Part shown: positions 1 through 11,417 of the stretch, piece by piece
How positions within the stretch are numbered: the first letter of the stretch is position 1
Layout: every line of letters starts with the position of its first letter
From: Bondarzewia mesenterica
Lineage: Eukaryota > Basidiomycota > Agaricomycetes > Russulales > Bondarzewiaceae
DNA: 64,000 nt
Reading direction: 5' to 3'
NCBI GenBank assembly: GCA_004802705.1
Contig: SGPL01000016.1
Coordinates: 62,001-126,000 of the forward strand
Notes under the pieces: model-generated
What the model was told of the DNA's origin: nothing
Databases searched by the model: none
Seen by the model: the letters and a program-made list of their open reading frames with translations, nothing else
Position numbers and translations under genes: made by a program

Positions 1-819
1 TTGTCCTGCGGCAGTATTTTGGTTAACGGAAGAACCAGCCTGAGAGGGCTTTTAAAATCACGACCACGGTTAGAACTTACAGGCGCAGATGGATAAATGA
101 TATCACGCACGGGTCCTCGATCAAACGTAAGAGTGATGGCCATGATCTCAGCAATGTGGAACCAGAGCTCATGCTCATGCCAATCTTTGATCGGTCGAAT
201 GTGAACCGTATTGATGTAGCGCTTATTTCCGTAAGTTTTTAGAGTACCCGTCACTCGCACATAGCTTCCCTCGCTTTCGACAACGTCAGCCACACACAAC
301 ACATAAATGCGAAGTCCGAACACACACGTTATGCCTTCAAAAGACTCTCCCTCTTGACCTGTGGAGTCAGACCAGAATCGGGCTTCCACTCGACCTGTCC
401 CATCATCTACCCAATATACGCTGTTCGTTGTTTGCGTTTGAATCGTGATTACTCTGCCCACAATGGTCACCTGTTGGCTGGCATTGAAGAAGCACTTAAC
501 AGGATTATTTAATAGCAACACACCTGCCCTATTTCAGTGTTATCTATCATCCAGTCTGCGTCTGTGTGAGCTTGTGTAGCTTTGTGAACTTGCATGATAC
601 TGAGCGGACGTAGAGATTGAGCCAACGCTCTCTAATCAAATAGCCGCATCGCATGGTCAGAGCTATCTCTCCTTCAGGCAGTATTAATATACTCACTCGT
701 GATGCACCCCCAGGGCTCCCGCTACTACTACCAAAAGGTGAACCTCCAGTCAGGTAACCTCCTCCCCCGCCCGTATTCCCATAATAGGGATTAGAGTCTC
801 CGTCTAGCTCAAGCACCAT
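1..819 (-). CDS. RPA2: Replication protein A 32 kDa subunit (RPA2), 3' end outside window
   Basis: Middle subunit of the ssDNA-binding RPA heterotrimer used in replication, recombination and checkpoint signalling. The N-terminus is the Gly/Ser-rich SNPYYG tract typical of RPA2, the region phosphorylated in homologues. The OB-fold follows: LRPLSIMQVHKATQAHTDAD, then IGQVTIVGRVITIQTQTT, VYWVDDGTGRVEARFW, YVRVTGTLKTYGNKRYIN and HIRPIKDWHEHELWFH. Exon 1 is 819-707; introns follow the GASR segment, IGQ and the GI segment. The winged-helix C-terminus lies beyond the window edge. The ATG at 819 is the only nearby start in frame, but a short upstream exon cannot be excluded. It lies downstream of NAA25 on the same strand, and its upstream region has four ACGCG cores. 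Confidence 0.9.
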
Positions 820-937
820 GAGAACGGCTCTCTCAGGAGTACATCGATGATGACATACATTGGCTCATAACTATCTGAAGATTTTTGAGGTCGAGAAAGT
901 GGAAGAGTAAAGGCGAGAAAGCAGTTGGGTAAGCGAG

Positions 938-1034
938 ACGCGGCGCGCGTGTTCAAGTTATTGAAGTCGCTAGGACGCGACCGCGCACTTTGTCCGAGTT
1001 TGGCATTGCAGGGCATTGCCCTGTCACAGCGCGT
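938..1034. promoter_or_regulatory. Cluster of ACGCG/CGCGT cores upstream of RPA2
   Basis: Four MluI-cell-cycle-box-like cores lie at 938-942, 946-950, 975-979 and 1030-1034, between the RPA2 start and the NAA25 stop. In yeasts, MBF (Mbp1/Swi6) binds ACGCGT-type sites and drives G1/S expression of replication genes, including RPA. The role here is inferred from sequence only. Confidence 0.4.
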
Positions 1035-1056
1035 CACGGGCTGACAATCACGCCTG

Positions 1057-4000
1057 TCAAATATTCAGCGTTTTCAACATTCGCATGTTCACAAATCGAA
1101 ACGATGAAGAACGAGAGGTGGTTGATTCCCCGGTCAATATCCCAACAACCTTGTGAGGGCTGCACATTAAGGACACATGTCCGCGCGTACATAAGTAATC
1201 TATGATCGTGGCATTCGTGAAGTTCTCATGCATGGTTCGTGCAGACACGCTTGATGCCCTTGCCTACGCCTTCAAGTACCTTTTTGCGGGCATCGGTGAC
1301 CTTTTTGGCAACATCTAGGATGTAGTCGTGGTTGATCTAAACAAAGGGTGTTGAATATTATAAGTGTACCCAAGAGAACACGAACTAACTTCGGAAGTGA
1401 CTTGAAGAGATTTGCACCCATCCACGAAAGCTTTGCGTTTATTAGCAGTGCCTTCGCTCTCGCTGATTATCAACAGCTGGGAGCTCATATCCTTCAGTAT
1501 CGAGATGGCCTCCACGCGAATACCTTTGAAGCTCTGGACTAATGCTCCAAGTTTGTGAACCTTCACGACAGTGGCATTTTTGAAGCGCAAGGTCTCGACA
1601 GTGAACAGAATCAGGGCCTGTGAAGAAGTGAATAGAGGTATCGTCAAAGATGTTCTACTGTAGCGCACTGACCTCCTGAGTGAGAGTGGCGACATGCAGA
1701 AGCTCATGTGGTGGACGTTTGGCCTCCACAAGCTCCTTGAAGCGGGCTTGCATATCTAATTGAAAAATGAGAAATAGCGCATGAGGGAGGAAGGCAGGTG
1801 AAACTCACGTTGGAAAAATGTGATCAACGACGCTGGGGGCTCCCGTACCGGCGGTGTGTCCTCAGGCTTTTTCGCATGACCATTCGCGTCGCCGTTGTCA
1901 GTAGGGAGCTCCAAGCCCTTAAGTGCATGCCCAGTTTTGAGCTCAGTCTGCTTAGCCGCTTCAGCGAGAACGGCAGAGGGCGGTGGCCGGGTGTGGTCAT
2001 GATAAGGCCCTAGCCAGTCAGCAAGGTCCGTAGCGTAATTGAGGAATGCGAGTTCGTCCTCCGTGAGCTGGATGTTCACGTAAACTAGCTGAAGACGAGG
2101 TCAATATCCGCGCTATCTCCACGCACCTCTGCAAGCTCTTGAGGTTTCCGCATCGCCAAGCGCTCCTGCAAAGGAAGCTTGTTCTCCGGATCATTGCTCT
2201 GCTTGGGTCGGTCACCGATCAAGAGCTTCTCTTCAACTGTGTCGTCAAGATCACTGGCGTGCTGGAAGGCCTTGATGTAAATTTTGAGAAAAATCCACAA
2301 CCAACCTAGCTGGATATTGGCTAGTGATGAGAGAAGTGGAAATACAGAGCAAATGGCAGTACCGACCCCTGGCTGCTTGCCAAGTAGCGTCGTTTGATCG
2401 TTGAAGGAGGGTTGAACGCGAGGTTGATAGTTTCGAAGAATGTCGAAGTCTCGATTATCATAGTGCACTAGTGGAACAGTCAGTTCCACACTTGGACAAA
2501 CCTTCACTTGAAATCAAGACATACATCGGTCGAAGATGAACTTCAGCTCAACCAGCTCCAAGTCCACTAGATCGGAATTGATGGGCTCGTGCGTGACACG
2601 CATCCGCACATGCTCAATTTTTACCAAATCCCGCTGCAGCGAATTATCCAACCGGTCTTCAAAGATGACAAAATCGGGTATCTGATAGCGGGACAAAAAC
2701 ATATTAAACAGGAGGCCTTTCATTGAAACAGTCGACGTACCTGTGAATACTTCTCCGCGCTGAAAGCTCTGACAATGAAATCCGCGGTCTGACGCACGTT
2801 AGCTGCTTGTTTGGGTCTTTGAATATTGCCTTTCTTTACCTCCTGGGAATTGCTCATGTAGATCTGACTGGATTCCAAGCATTCAGACTCATAAGTAAGG
2901 TCGCCAGTCGCCGCGAGCGAGAAATTGGAAGCTCGCGACAGACTAAAGTGGGAGAGCGTGTCATTTTGGACCTGTTTGACATTGAGGAGGCGATAATGCT
3001 CGAGAGCAGGTTGCGCGGCGCCTGGAAAAACTCTGAATTTCAGGTAATTCATAGCCACAAACCTCAACGCACCTAGCAGACGATATATCCTAACCAGCGA
3101 CAGATGTATCAAGTAAGATTGAGGGCTCTTCTTGGACGCAAACTCTAGAACAACGATCGCGCTATGCAGATGCGCCTCGTCTCCTGACAGTTTATACATG
3201 CTGACAAAAATCTGCCCGGCAAGCACGACAAGGTCGTCGGCCGGCTGAAGTTCCGTCTTGGGCAAATCTTTGCCTAATTGAAGAGCTTCGATGTACTGCT
3301 GGACTAGCTGCAGCGCGCGGCCCGCTTCGAGCTCAAGAGTCAACTCTGATTCCTGGAGATTATGACGCAAGAGCTTCTGAACATTGATGGATCGTTGAAG
3401 GTCTAGGAGCGAAGCCTAGACGAAGATCTCAGCATTTAATGAGAAAGTGTGTCAAAGAAGACTTGCCGACGAGAAAGTGATAGAGTCTAAGTACGAGGTC
3501 CATCGTGACAACTCCTCAGAGTCGAGAGCAAGGTACGGTTGCAGATCCTCATAGCAAACGGCTTTGTCACCGAATTGACTGAAGTACTGCTGCATGAGAT
3601 CCAGCAGGCGAGAGGATCCTGAAAGTAAGAAGCTATATGATAAACTAGAGATAAAAAAACATTTAATGCCATACCTGTTGATAAGCCGTGTATCCGTGCT
3701 CGTTTCTCCAGCTCCAACAAGGCGAGCAGCGCAGACCGGTCTTTGAGACCATCCTCCTCTGCAACCTTGGTCAAAAGCTCTCGAGTTTTTGACACGTGTT
3801 GCACACATTCCTCCTTCGCAGAGTCGCTGGGTTCACCTGATGCAACCGAAGAGAATGTAACATCCAAAACAGAGAGGAACTCTAACCAGTTACGGTCCCT
3901 GTGAATAAATCAGTCTGATGGCGATATAATTGCCGATTTCGGGTCACTGTACGAACTTGTTCGAGATTCGCTTTTCAGCGGTTTTACCCTCTTCCTTGAG

Positions 4001-5058
4001 CCAGCCATTCAACTTCCAGATATCTCGCCGTAGTTCGTCACAGGCGAGACTTCTGGAGCAAATAGCTTTGCCTTGCTCGCTCTCCAACAGTGTTCGCGCC
4101 TCATCGGACAGTCGAAGCTCGTGAAGCAGTGAAAGGTAAAGATGAAGTCTATCAGCGTTCGACTCCAAAGGCCCCCATGCAGTTTGCAAAAGCCTGTGAG
4201 CAAGCTTGAACAAGATCTCTCGCATATTTGCTGGAGTCGAAGGATCATTGGCCTAAGTATCACAATGAATTTGAGACAACAAGAGAAGAGGACGAAACAC
4301 CTGCACCTGAAGGACGGCGCACATGACCCCCCAATATACATAGCGATCCTCGTGGAACTGCTTGTTCAATTTGGTCGCCAGCTACGTGAGACAGACAATT
4401 AGGATGACTTCATATATTTTTCAACATGCACGGAGCGTTGACACGTAGGAGAGGTAAAAGAACATGCGAACGTCTTTTCGTTTGAGATATTGGAGCGACA
4501 TACCTGCTGGCCTGCCTTCCAGTTCCCGGTGCGAATGTTAGCGAAGAACGTCTGCATCCCAAGGTCCTCGTTCAGAGGTTGGCGCTTGAAAGCCTCCTCA
4601 AACATAGCGACAGTGTCGGCATCTAACGCTTGTTTGTTTAACTATGCAAAGAGAACAAGTCAAGGATACTTACGGCGACCTAGGCCCCGCAGAACATGCA
4701 TCATGGCAGTGAGCGTGCTATCATCGGTGGGCTTAGCAGCCAAAACTTCATCGCAAAGGACCAAGGATTCCTCCACTTTTTGAGAGCGAACCAGTGCGAG
4801 GGCTTTCAAAGCCTGAAGAATGTATGAGCCACTCGCAGACTGATGTGTGGATGATGACAGGGTGCGGCCTGACCTTCAACAGGTCATTCTGGGGATACTT
4901 CTTCAACAACTTGTTACAAGCAAGGAGAGCAGACTTGTTTGAACCCGTGTCGATGGCGTCTACATGTCTCGATGAGTCAAAATGTGGGGAATGAGTCGGG
5001 TACAGAAACGCGTACCATAGATGGGACGTATTTGGCGTTCAAAAGCAGCTGCTGACAT
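1057..5058 (-). CDS. NAA25: NatB N-terminal acetyltransferase auxiliary subunit (NAA25/Mdm20)
   Basis: Non-catalytic TPR subunit that anchors NAA20 to ribosomes, forming NatB, which acetylates nascent Met-Asp/Glu/Asn/Gln N-termini. Exon 1 (start 5058) gives MSAAAFERQIRPIY, and after a short intron DAIDTGSNKSALLACNKLL follows, the classic NAA25 N-terminus. Later exons give TPR-like helices such as MFEEAFKRQPLNEDLGMQ and IRTGNWKAGQQ, then ILFKLAHRLLQTAWGPLES, then the long helical Mdm20 region. The last exon ends at 1057 after KVTDARKKVLEGVGKA. There are more than ten short introns. Exon joins near the 3' end are approximate, and the final 40 residues look poorly conserved, so the true stop may differ. 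The gene is divergent from NCE101. Confidence 0.85.
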
Positions 5059-5532
5059 GGAAGCAAAGAGGAAAATGCCGGCTGAGACAAGAAAGACGAC
5101 GACTGGTAGGAGGAGAAGATGCAACCTTGAAGCGGTAATTAAGGAGCAGATGAAAGCAGTCGTGCGGATGAGGGGAACCGGGGAAATTTTTGGTTGTATA
5201 CTGCGCCGTCAGTTACTCCCGCTCCGAGCCGAAGCCTCACGGCATAATTTCCGGGCCCGGCACGCGACAAACACACCCGTGCCTCGCCCAAAGTCCACTA
5301 CATACGTCAAAAATCACTTGGATGCGCAGATTGATGTTGTTCCTGTCTGGAATACATTTTTCAAGCCTTATGGCGCCTTGAGCATGAAATGCCGCCAAAC
5401 ATTGAGCTAGTCCAATTGCTGGTCTTCCAAATGTCAGTCGGGCAATGTCGTCGGCTTTTGCCGCCGGACGTGGGAACAACTCCCGCACACGGCCTGCCGG
5501 ATTTTGAGCGTAGTTAGTTATCGTCAAGGAGC
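5059..5532. other. Divergent intergenic region NAA25/NCE101
   Basis: This 474-bp gap between two divergent genes must hold both promoters. I see no TATA box, repeat or convincing coding exon. Confidence 0.5.
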
Positions 5533-5832
5533 ATGGCAGGCATGGCTCCTCCTCTCCTCTCGCGGTGAGCAATTCGTTCACATTTTACAACATATCATTC
5601 ATTTGGTTAACATCGTTTTCTTAGGGGCCTCGACCCGATTTTAGGTGTTTTTACTGGTGTTCTCGCCTACTATCTTTACGAGAACAATCCACGTACCGCG
5701 CTCCCTCCTGATCAAAAATTGGAGACTCTCATTCGTTGGAAGATCGATAAGGTCAGAGCAGAGCGCTCGGCCAAACAGGAGGACGATGTCAATCATATTG
5801 ATTGGAGGCAAGTCATTTCGGAGGAGAAGTAA
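5533..5832 (+). CDS. NCE101: NCE101-like small membrane protein
   Basis: Homologue of yeast NCE101 (non-classical export protein 1), a very small single-span membrane protein. Exon 1 is 5533-5564 and exon 2 is 5625-5832, spliced through a 60-bp intron. The product is about 79 aa: a short N-terminus with PPLLSRGLDPILGVF, a hydrophobic span FTGVLAYYLYEN, then a basic/acidic tail ending WRQVISEEK. The 'SR..DP..GV..G..AYY.YE' pattern matches the family. A second in-frame ATG at 5542 would remove three residues, and I cannot choose between them. The protein is longer than the 53-aa yeast one because of the C-terminal tail. The cellular role is poorly known even in yeast. Confidence 0.75.
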
Positions 5833-6347
5833 TGTGGTTATAATGTGTTCAAGTGAGTGATGGAGATGGCCGTAGCGTGATTTACTTTGGGAGGATCAAC
5901 TTAGATCTTTCGATCGCAGTTATACGCGGTTTTATAGCGGGGATCCCAAATTCTGAACGAATAGGATCTCTGACAACTTCGCACTTCCACGTCTCAACTT
6001 GAAATGCATGAAGAGCATTCAGCTTCAAAGACATCTGCGATGACCCGCCCATACTGAATGTGTACTACAACATGAGCAGGTGAGAGCGATTTATTTATTC
6101 GCACACGCCTGGCCGAGCACAGAAGCGGAAGAAGGAGAACATAAAACAACAGCACATCTAGTGTAATATATAATCCAGATCAACGGATTACAAAGGATAA
6201 GTACAAGGATTTGGTGCGTGCTCAACACGCCCTTCACAATCAAAAGGCTGTTTTCTCCGCATGCTTGATTTCTCCCCGACACGCCCCTCTTGCTGATACC
6301 CTCCACGTCCTTCCACTATATGTTCGCCATGCCTTTTCTTCCACCGA
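5833..6347. other. Convergent 3' intergenic region
   Basis: This region lies between the convergent NCE101 and zinc-finger genes. No coding exon, repeat or RNA gene is recognisable; it is probably 3' UTRs. Confidence 0.5.
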
Positions 6348-7449
6348 CTACTCACGAGTCCACGACACGCCAGGATGGAATTTCCGCATGTGTGCTTTTC
6401 TGGAGTCATCACGAGTAAATAGTCGACCGCATTCCCTGCAGGTAAACGCTGGTGGAGCGTGATTCGACGAAGTGGCCTCATGTCTTTCGAGATCAGCCGG
6501 CCTATTGAATGTCCTCCTGCAGAGCTCACAATTCCAATGAGGTTCTTCGTCACTTTCGCTGTTTTCGTCCGCGATCCCATTCAGGTGTGCCGTTCCATGT
6601 GGTAGAGTGAAAGACGCGGCACCAGCAAGCGACCATCCATCTTGGCCCGTGTGATGTGTATATTCGGTCATTACAGGCGTAACGGCCATCGCGGCGGTGG
6701 CATAGGTGACGTTCGTGGGAGATGGATAAGCTGGCGAGAAGTTGTAATGGCCGTTCAGTCTGTGGGCACGGTCTTCGTGCGGCTGATTGAATGGAAGGTA
6801 AGAAGTATGGTCGATACCCTCGAATGATGGGGGAGGAAGCTGGTACTCCAGGGCGCCCGCGTCCTGTGGAGGAATGGAGGTGAGAGCTGCTCCTATCTTA
6901 GCGCGGAATATAGGCTCACTACTGTGGGATAGAAGGTCGATCCTAAGCCAACAGCGGTTTGTCCAGGCGTGAGATCTAGCTGCAAAAAGCCACCACCGTC
7001 CGAGGGAGGGTAGGCAGGGACCCTTGCTGGAAGAACCGGATTGCCCCAGATCAAGTCATCTGTATTCTGTGGATGTTAGAGCCGACTTAGAGCAGACGTC
7101 AATCTCAGTGTGAAGATACATTTACTGGGGCTGGGTAATAATATGGCTCGCGATTTATGCCTGTTTCCATATCTGCGTCTGTCCACAAGCCACTACTTTC
7201 AGAGGGAGTGTGGAAAGCAGGAACATCCGCGAGGAGGTGACTGCTCCAGGCGGAGCCACTGGCTCCCTGTGGAGGAAGAGAGTTGAGTGCCGTTTCTGTT
7301 TTCATGGTGGAAAATGAACTGACCGAATCGTGATGAGATAGGTCGAAGACAGAGCCTTGTGCAACGGTGGAAGACGTTGACGGAGTCCCTTGACCTTTGT
7401 CTGGAAGAAAATAGCCAGAAGGCGAGAACGGGGTGTAGCTAGGTGTCAT
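6348..7449 (-). CDS. C2H2 zinc-finger transcription factor
   Basis: Predicted 328-aa nuclear DNA-binding protein from three exons (7449-7126, 7066-6920, 6863-6348) that join in frame through GT-AG introns of 59 and 56 bp. The first 230 residues are disordered, rich in Ser, Pro and Tyr. Two C-terminal C2H2 fingers follow: CELCRRTFNRPADLERH with a CX2C...H X6 H arrangement, then CRECGRLFTRDDSRKAHMRKFH. The linker between the fingers is longer than the usual TGEKP, and the paired-finger form at the extreme C-terminus is common in fungal regulators. The target genes are unknown, and no orthologue name is supported. The gene is divergent from the HAD phosphatase. Confidence 0.8.
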
Positions 7450-8332
7450 GAAGTGAGTTGGGTTGATAGTGTCGAGCTTTGGGTGTTACTCTTGAGTCGG
7501 TGAGTTCTCCTTTTAACAGGCTATCGGACTCCGTTGGTTTGGCATTTTATATTGTTCAGAGAACTTGCCCGGATTTGCCGAAACAATCCCCCCGCTTTCG
7601 GCTCCGATCATACGGCGTTGGGATCTGAAGGTCGCACAACTGTCGTGAACTTGGACGAGAGCGACACCTCCCGCCCCCCGAATATAAACCATGCATTTTC
7701 TCCATACGCATGTTCCTTTGCCTGATTTGCAGCGTTAGTCTGTTCCGGGCTCCCCCTTCTGCTGTCCAACCGCCGTGAGGGATAGGATAGTGCAGTTGAG
7801 CCGTCTGCATCGCTGACTTGGAATTCTTGTCACAAAGCGCTTGTTCTCACGCTTTGGCATCCTCATGTTCTTGCGCTTTGGCACCCTATCACTCTCACGC
7901 TTTGGCATTTCTTGCAGTCTGGTCTTGAGCAATCCTGTACTATCATCGAATTTATTTATCCCCAGAAACTGCAGTGGCGGGACTTACCCCTTGCCCTAGG
8001 CTTTCCTGATATCATGAATCTCGGCAATCTTTTCATGTCATGCCACAGATCAGCTTCATTGGATAAAATCCATTTTCATCGCTTGAATGCTTGAAGCTGA
8101 CTAGAATCGATTTTTGTTCCGCTTTCGTCTGGTGGTCCGTGTCTAATGTTGCACTTCCAACACTCTCCTGCTCTCCCAGTCTCCTGGTTGTCTCACTTGA
8201 TCTACAACAGTCACCTATGAAATCGCCCTTTAAGGATGGTCCCCCCTCGCGTTTCCTCACCATCCTCTCTTACACTTCTACACCCACATTCCTATTCATC
8301 TTTGAATCAATTAGCTGGTCTAATCTAATACC
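7450..8332. other. Divergent promoter region with a 24-bp repeat
   Basis: This is 883 bp between the zinc-finger and HAD genes. Apart from the three-copy 24-bp repeat at 7846-7917 I see no gene. A weak open frame on the minus strand (7735-7932) arises only because the repeat period is divisible by three. Confidence 0.5.
7846..7917. repeat. 24-bp tandem repeat, three imperfect copies
   Basis: The core ctcacgctttggcat or close variants starts at 7846, 7870 and 7894, a strict 24-bp period. The second copy has cttgcgctttggcac. The flanks of each unit are less conserved. Confidence 0.75.
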
Positions 8333-9422
8333 ATGTCTTCTATCAATGCTGCCCCTTCCACCTTCTATGCCGATGCCGTCCTCTTTGACATGGCATGTCC
8401 TTCTCGATCGCCTACGTCGGCGCCAACAATACAACTGATATCCCTTATTACAGGACGGCACTTTGACCGATTCGATTGCCGCTGTTGAAGCCGCCTGGGG
8501 CAAGGTCGCCAAAGACATCGGGCGGGATCCAGTTGAGGTCATCTCAGCGACGCATGGGAAACGCGCCATCGACAACTTAGCCCAGTTTAAGCCCAGTCTC
8601 AAGGAACATGAGATGGACAATGCCGTCGCCGAGTTCGAGGAGACCATCTTGTACTACGCGGATGCTTTCCACAGGCGCGCGACCTCGCTCTCGTCTTTCC
8701 CTTCTTCTGACGTATCAACGCCCTACGGATCAAATGGCTCTTCATCGGCTTCCTCCCGCGCCTCGTCGCTTTCCCTCAGCCGCCCGACATTTGCCACTCG
8801 CTTGAGTGAGGCAATCATTGCGCGCGCGATGGCTTCGACGGCCGTCATCGACGAAGATGAATTGGACGAAGACCTCGATTCTGCATGGAAGGTAGAAGCA
8901 GAGAGCGTTGATCGCTCTGTTCGCATCCTCCCTGGCGTCCAGAGGATGTTGGAATCCATCCCCAAAGGTCGCTACGCTGTCGCAACATCCGGCGCTAAAA
9001 CATACGGTATGCATGTCATGGGCCCTTCATCTTTGATCCCGCTGACCTGTATACTCGTAATAGCCTACGGCTGCATGACTCGCGTCGGCATCACTCCTCC
9101 AGAGATAACGATCACCGCGGATGACAAGCGCCTCAAGGCTGGCAAGCCCGCTCCTGACCCATTCTTACTCGCCGCCGAGTGCCTTGGCTTCGACCCAAAG
9201 AAGTGCGTCGTCGTCGAAGACTCACCATCGGGTATTCGTGCGGGCGTCGCCTCGGGCGCGACCGTCATCGCTGTATGCACTAGCCACGAAAGGGAGCAGA
9301 TCGCTAACTGCGGAGCACATTATATCGTCGGGAATCTGGAGAGGGTCAGGTGCGAGGCAGTCCGGATGGAGGGAGAAGTGAGACTGCGATTCCAGATCGA
9401 CCCCGGTCGGGAAGAAAATTGA
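8333..9422 (+). CDS. HAD-superfamily phosphatase, glycerol-phosphatase/DOG type
   Basis: Predicted 323-aa cytosolic sugar-phosphate or glycerol-phosphate phosphatase (GPP1/RHR2-DOG2 group of the HAD family). Exons are 8333-8392, 8454-9006 and 9064-9422. Motif I DMDGTLTDS carries the nucleophile and acid/base Asp residues. Motif II is VATSGAK, the motif III Lys is in KPAPDPF, and motif IV is VVVEDSPSGIRAG. Intron 1 splits motif I exactly between DM and DG and must start with GC (GCATGT), because the only nearby GT donor gives an immediate stop. The cap region has a Ser-rich insertion of about 60 residues (around 8690-8800), making the protein longer than the 250-aa yeast enzymes. The exact substrate is not decidable from sequence. 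Confidence 0.8.
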
Positions 9423-11417
9423 CGGTGATCTTCGTCAGTTTGTACTCTGCACATTGATTACGATTCGAACATTGTTGTGAATTCAAAGAACGATTGTCGT
9501 GGTCGTATACTGGGAAATGCCTGAAGCTTTCAACCTATGAAATACAAGGCAATTAAGTATTGAATATAAGAACATGTTCGTTGGGAGCAAGAGACGGATT
9601 CACCTAGCTCCGTTCCCAGATAAGGTCGCCAAGTGCTTCGTACGCAGTGGCCACCGACTCAGAAAACAAAACGGAAAACAATAAGGTGAAGAGATGCGGC
9701 GGCGTGCAACTTCGATATGCTCCACGTGCCTATCTTACGTCGGAGGTGGTGTCGTCATGTCAGGCTTGCCAAAAGCAATAGTTGTCCCCGCCTCCAATTA
9801 CATTACAATGGTTCAGAAAGTTAGTTAGTCCGTCCTATGATACTCCTCAAGAGCTCCCATACCCTGCCTCCCAATCCCACTCTCCCGATTTCCATAAAAA
9901 CCGCAATGCATTTGACAGGGCAAATATGTCCATGGAATGCATCTCTTTTGACACTAGCAGGCTACGTCCACAGACAGTACAAGCCGATCTGCGGGCGTAG
10001 GTGCGTAAATTAGTTCCGTCACTGCACCTCTATGGGGCAGTGAACGGGGGGTTCGAGCTGTTCTGGTCTGGTGCGCGATAGAGCGCAAAGCGACGGCGCA
10101 CGAGGATCGGCGGCAGCGTTGGGACGAGCTCCATGTGCCAGTACCCCCCGCCATGGTATGCCGTAGCGTGTGGCATACACACAATTGATATCTGGGATAA
10201 TTGCTATAGCCGAGAATGCAGGATGAAAAGACGAATGAAAGCGAGCTTAAGTATAGAACAGACCTGTATCTTCATGTCCCACGCGCTGGAATTGACGGGG
10301 GCCGGGAGGATTAGAATCCACCTGCGACAGGTGGTCCAAGTCGGGATACATGTCGAGAGAGTGATTTTCTGCTAGGCAAGCTACAAGTCTGAAGAGGATT
10401 GTTGTGGATACTATGAGGTAGCAGAAGCTGTATATTCGTCCAGCTGTGCAGGGTCCATCTCGTATTGGGGACGGGGTACTTATATGTTTTCGTCTAGATG
10501 GCGATTATCGCGATTTGTGCAACGACCTGACCCGCTGGCACGCCGACCGCTGGCCCACTGTAGTAAAATGACAGCCATGACCAAATCGGAGGTCCCTGTA
10601 TGCGCCTTGATCCGTAAAAAAAACATCTTGGTAGTGAACTCTAGTGCAGCGTGTGGTGGCCCTGCAGTCCTCAAGCGAAGAAATCAGTGAGAAGAGCGAA
10701 TCAGATACGCGAACGGATACGATAGGTCAATATGCATACGGCTGCGAAAAAGAGCCATGAACGTGCCCATAGGTAAATTTCTGGAAGTAAAATCAGGTGA
10801 AATGCTGCTTTGGCCTGTTCATCTCATTGACTCAGCGAAGGCAGCACTGAAACATCCGTCGCTGGAACAAGGCTATGGCTGGGTCGGAATCAAAAGCGCA
10901 TTCTGAAATCGCTTTATGACGGGCTGAGAACTACTAGCCTAGACATCGTGTGCAGTAGGATGCAACGTGCCCGGCACGATGCAAGACATGTGGTCGTACA
11001 GAACGTCGACAAGACCACTCGCTAGTACTGGCATTGGGCCTGCTGACCACTGGCCGTTGGCAGTTTTGCTGGCAGTGAGCGACCCTCTCGGAAGTCACAT
11101 CGGATGAATTTAATTTAATTAATGACTGGACCGAGCGGCCGGCGGGAAAATGGCGTCGGATCCGGAACCAAACATGGCGGGCCGGACTTGTCCCCATATA
11201 TAAGCTTTGTCATACTCCACAAATCTCAGTCACCTCCGAAGGCCCTTGGAAGCCATCCGAGATGCTCAAGACCGCCCGTAACGTATCAATAGGTTTGCTC
11301 CAGAGCTTCATCGACAGGCTGTAACTTTTTGACTCATTTTGTAGTACGATGCTCCTGACGCTGCCTCGGGTTGCACCTGCCAACTGCTTTATCACGTAGT
11401 TTCAAACACTGTGAAGG
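9423..11417. other. Long intergenic region, possibly one small minus-strand gene
   Basis: This is about 2 kb without a recognisable conserved gene. A TATA-like TATATAAG (11197-11204) sits about 215 bp before the next gene. On the minus strand a TATAAG (10485-10480) precedes an ATG at 10351 with a short spliceable frame (see findings). The rest shows no repeat, tRNA signature or transposon remnant that I could see. Confidence 0.4.
11197..11204 (+). promoter_or_regulatory. TATA-like box
   Basis: TATATAAG lies 214 bp upstream of the ATG at 11418, in the right orientation for the following gene. No supporting data beyond the match. Confidence 0.35.

Noticed and set aside
7735..7932. Minus-strand ORF with MPKRE-like octapeptide repeats
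   Set aside because: It is produced by the 24-bp DNA repeat; no intron signals, conserved ends or neighbours support a gene.
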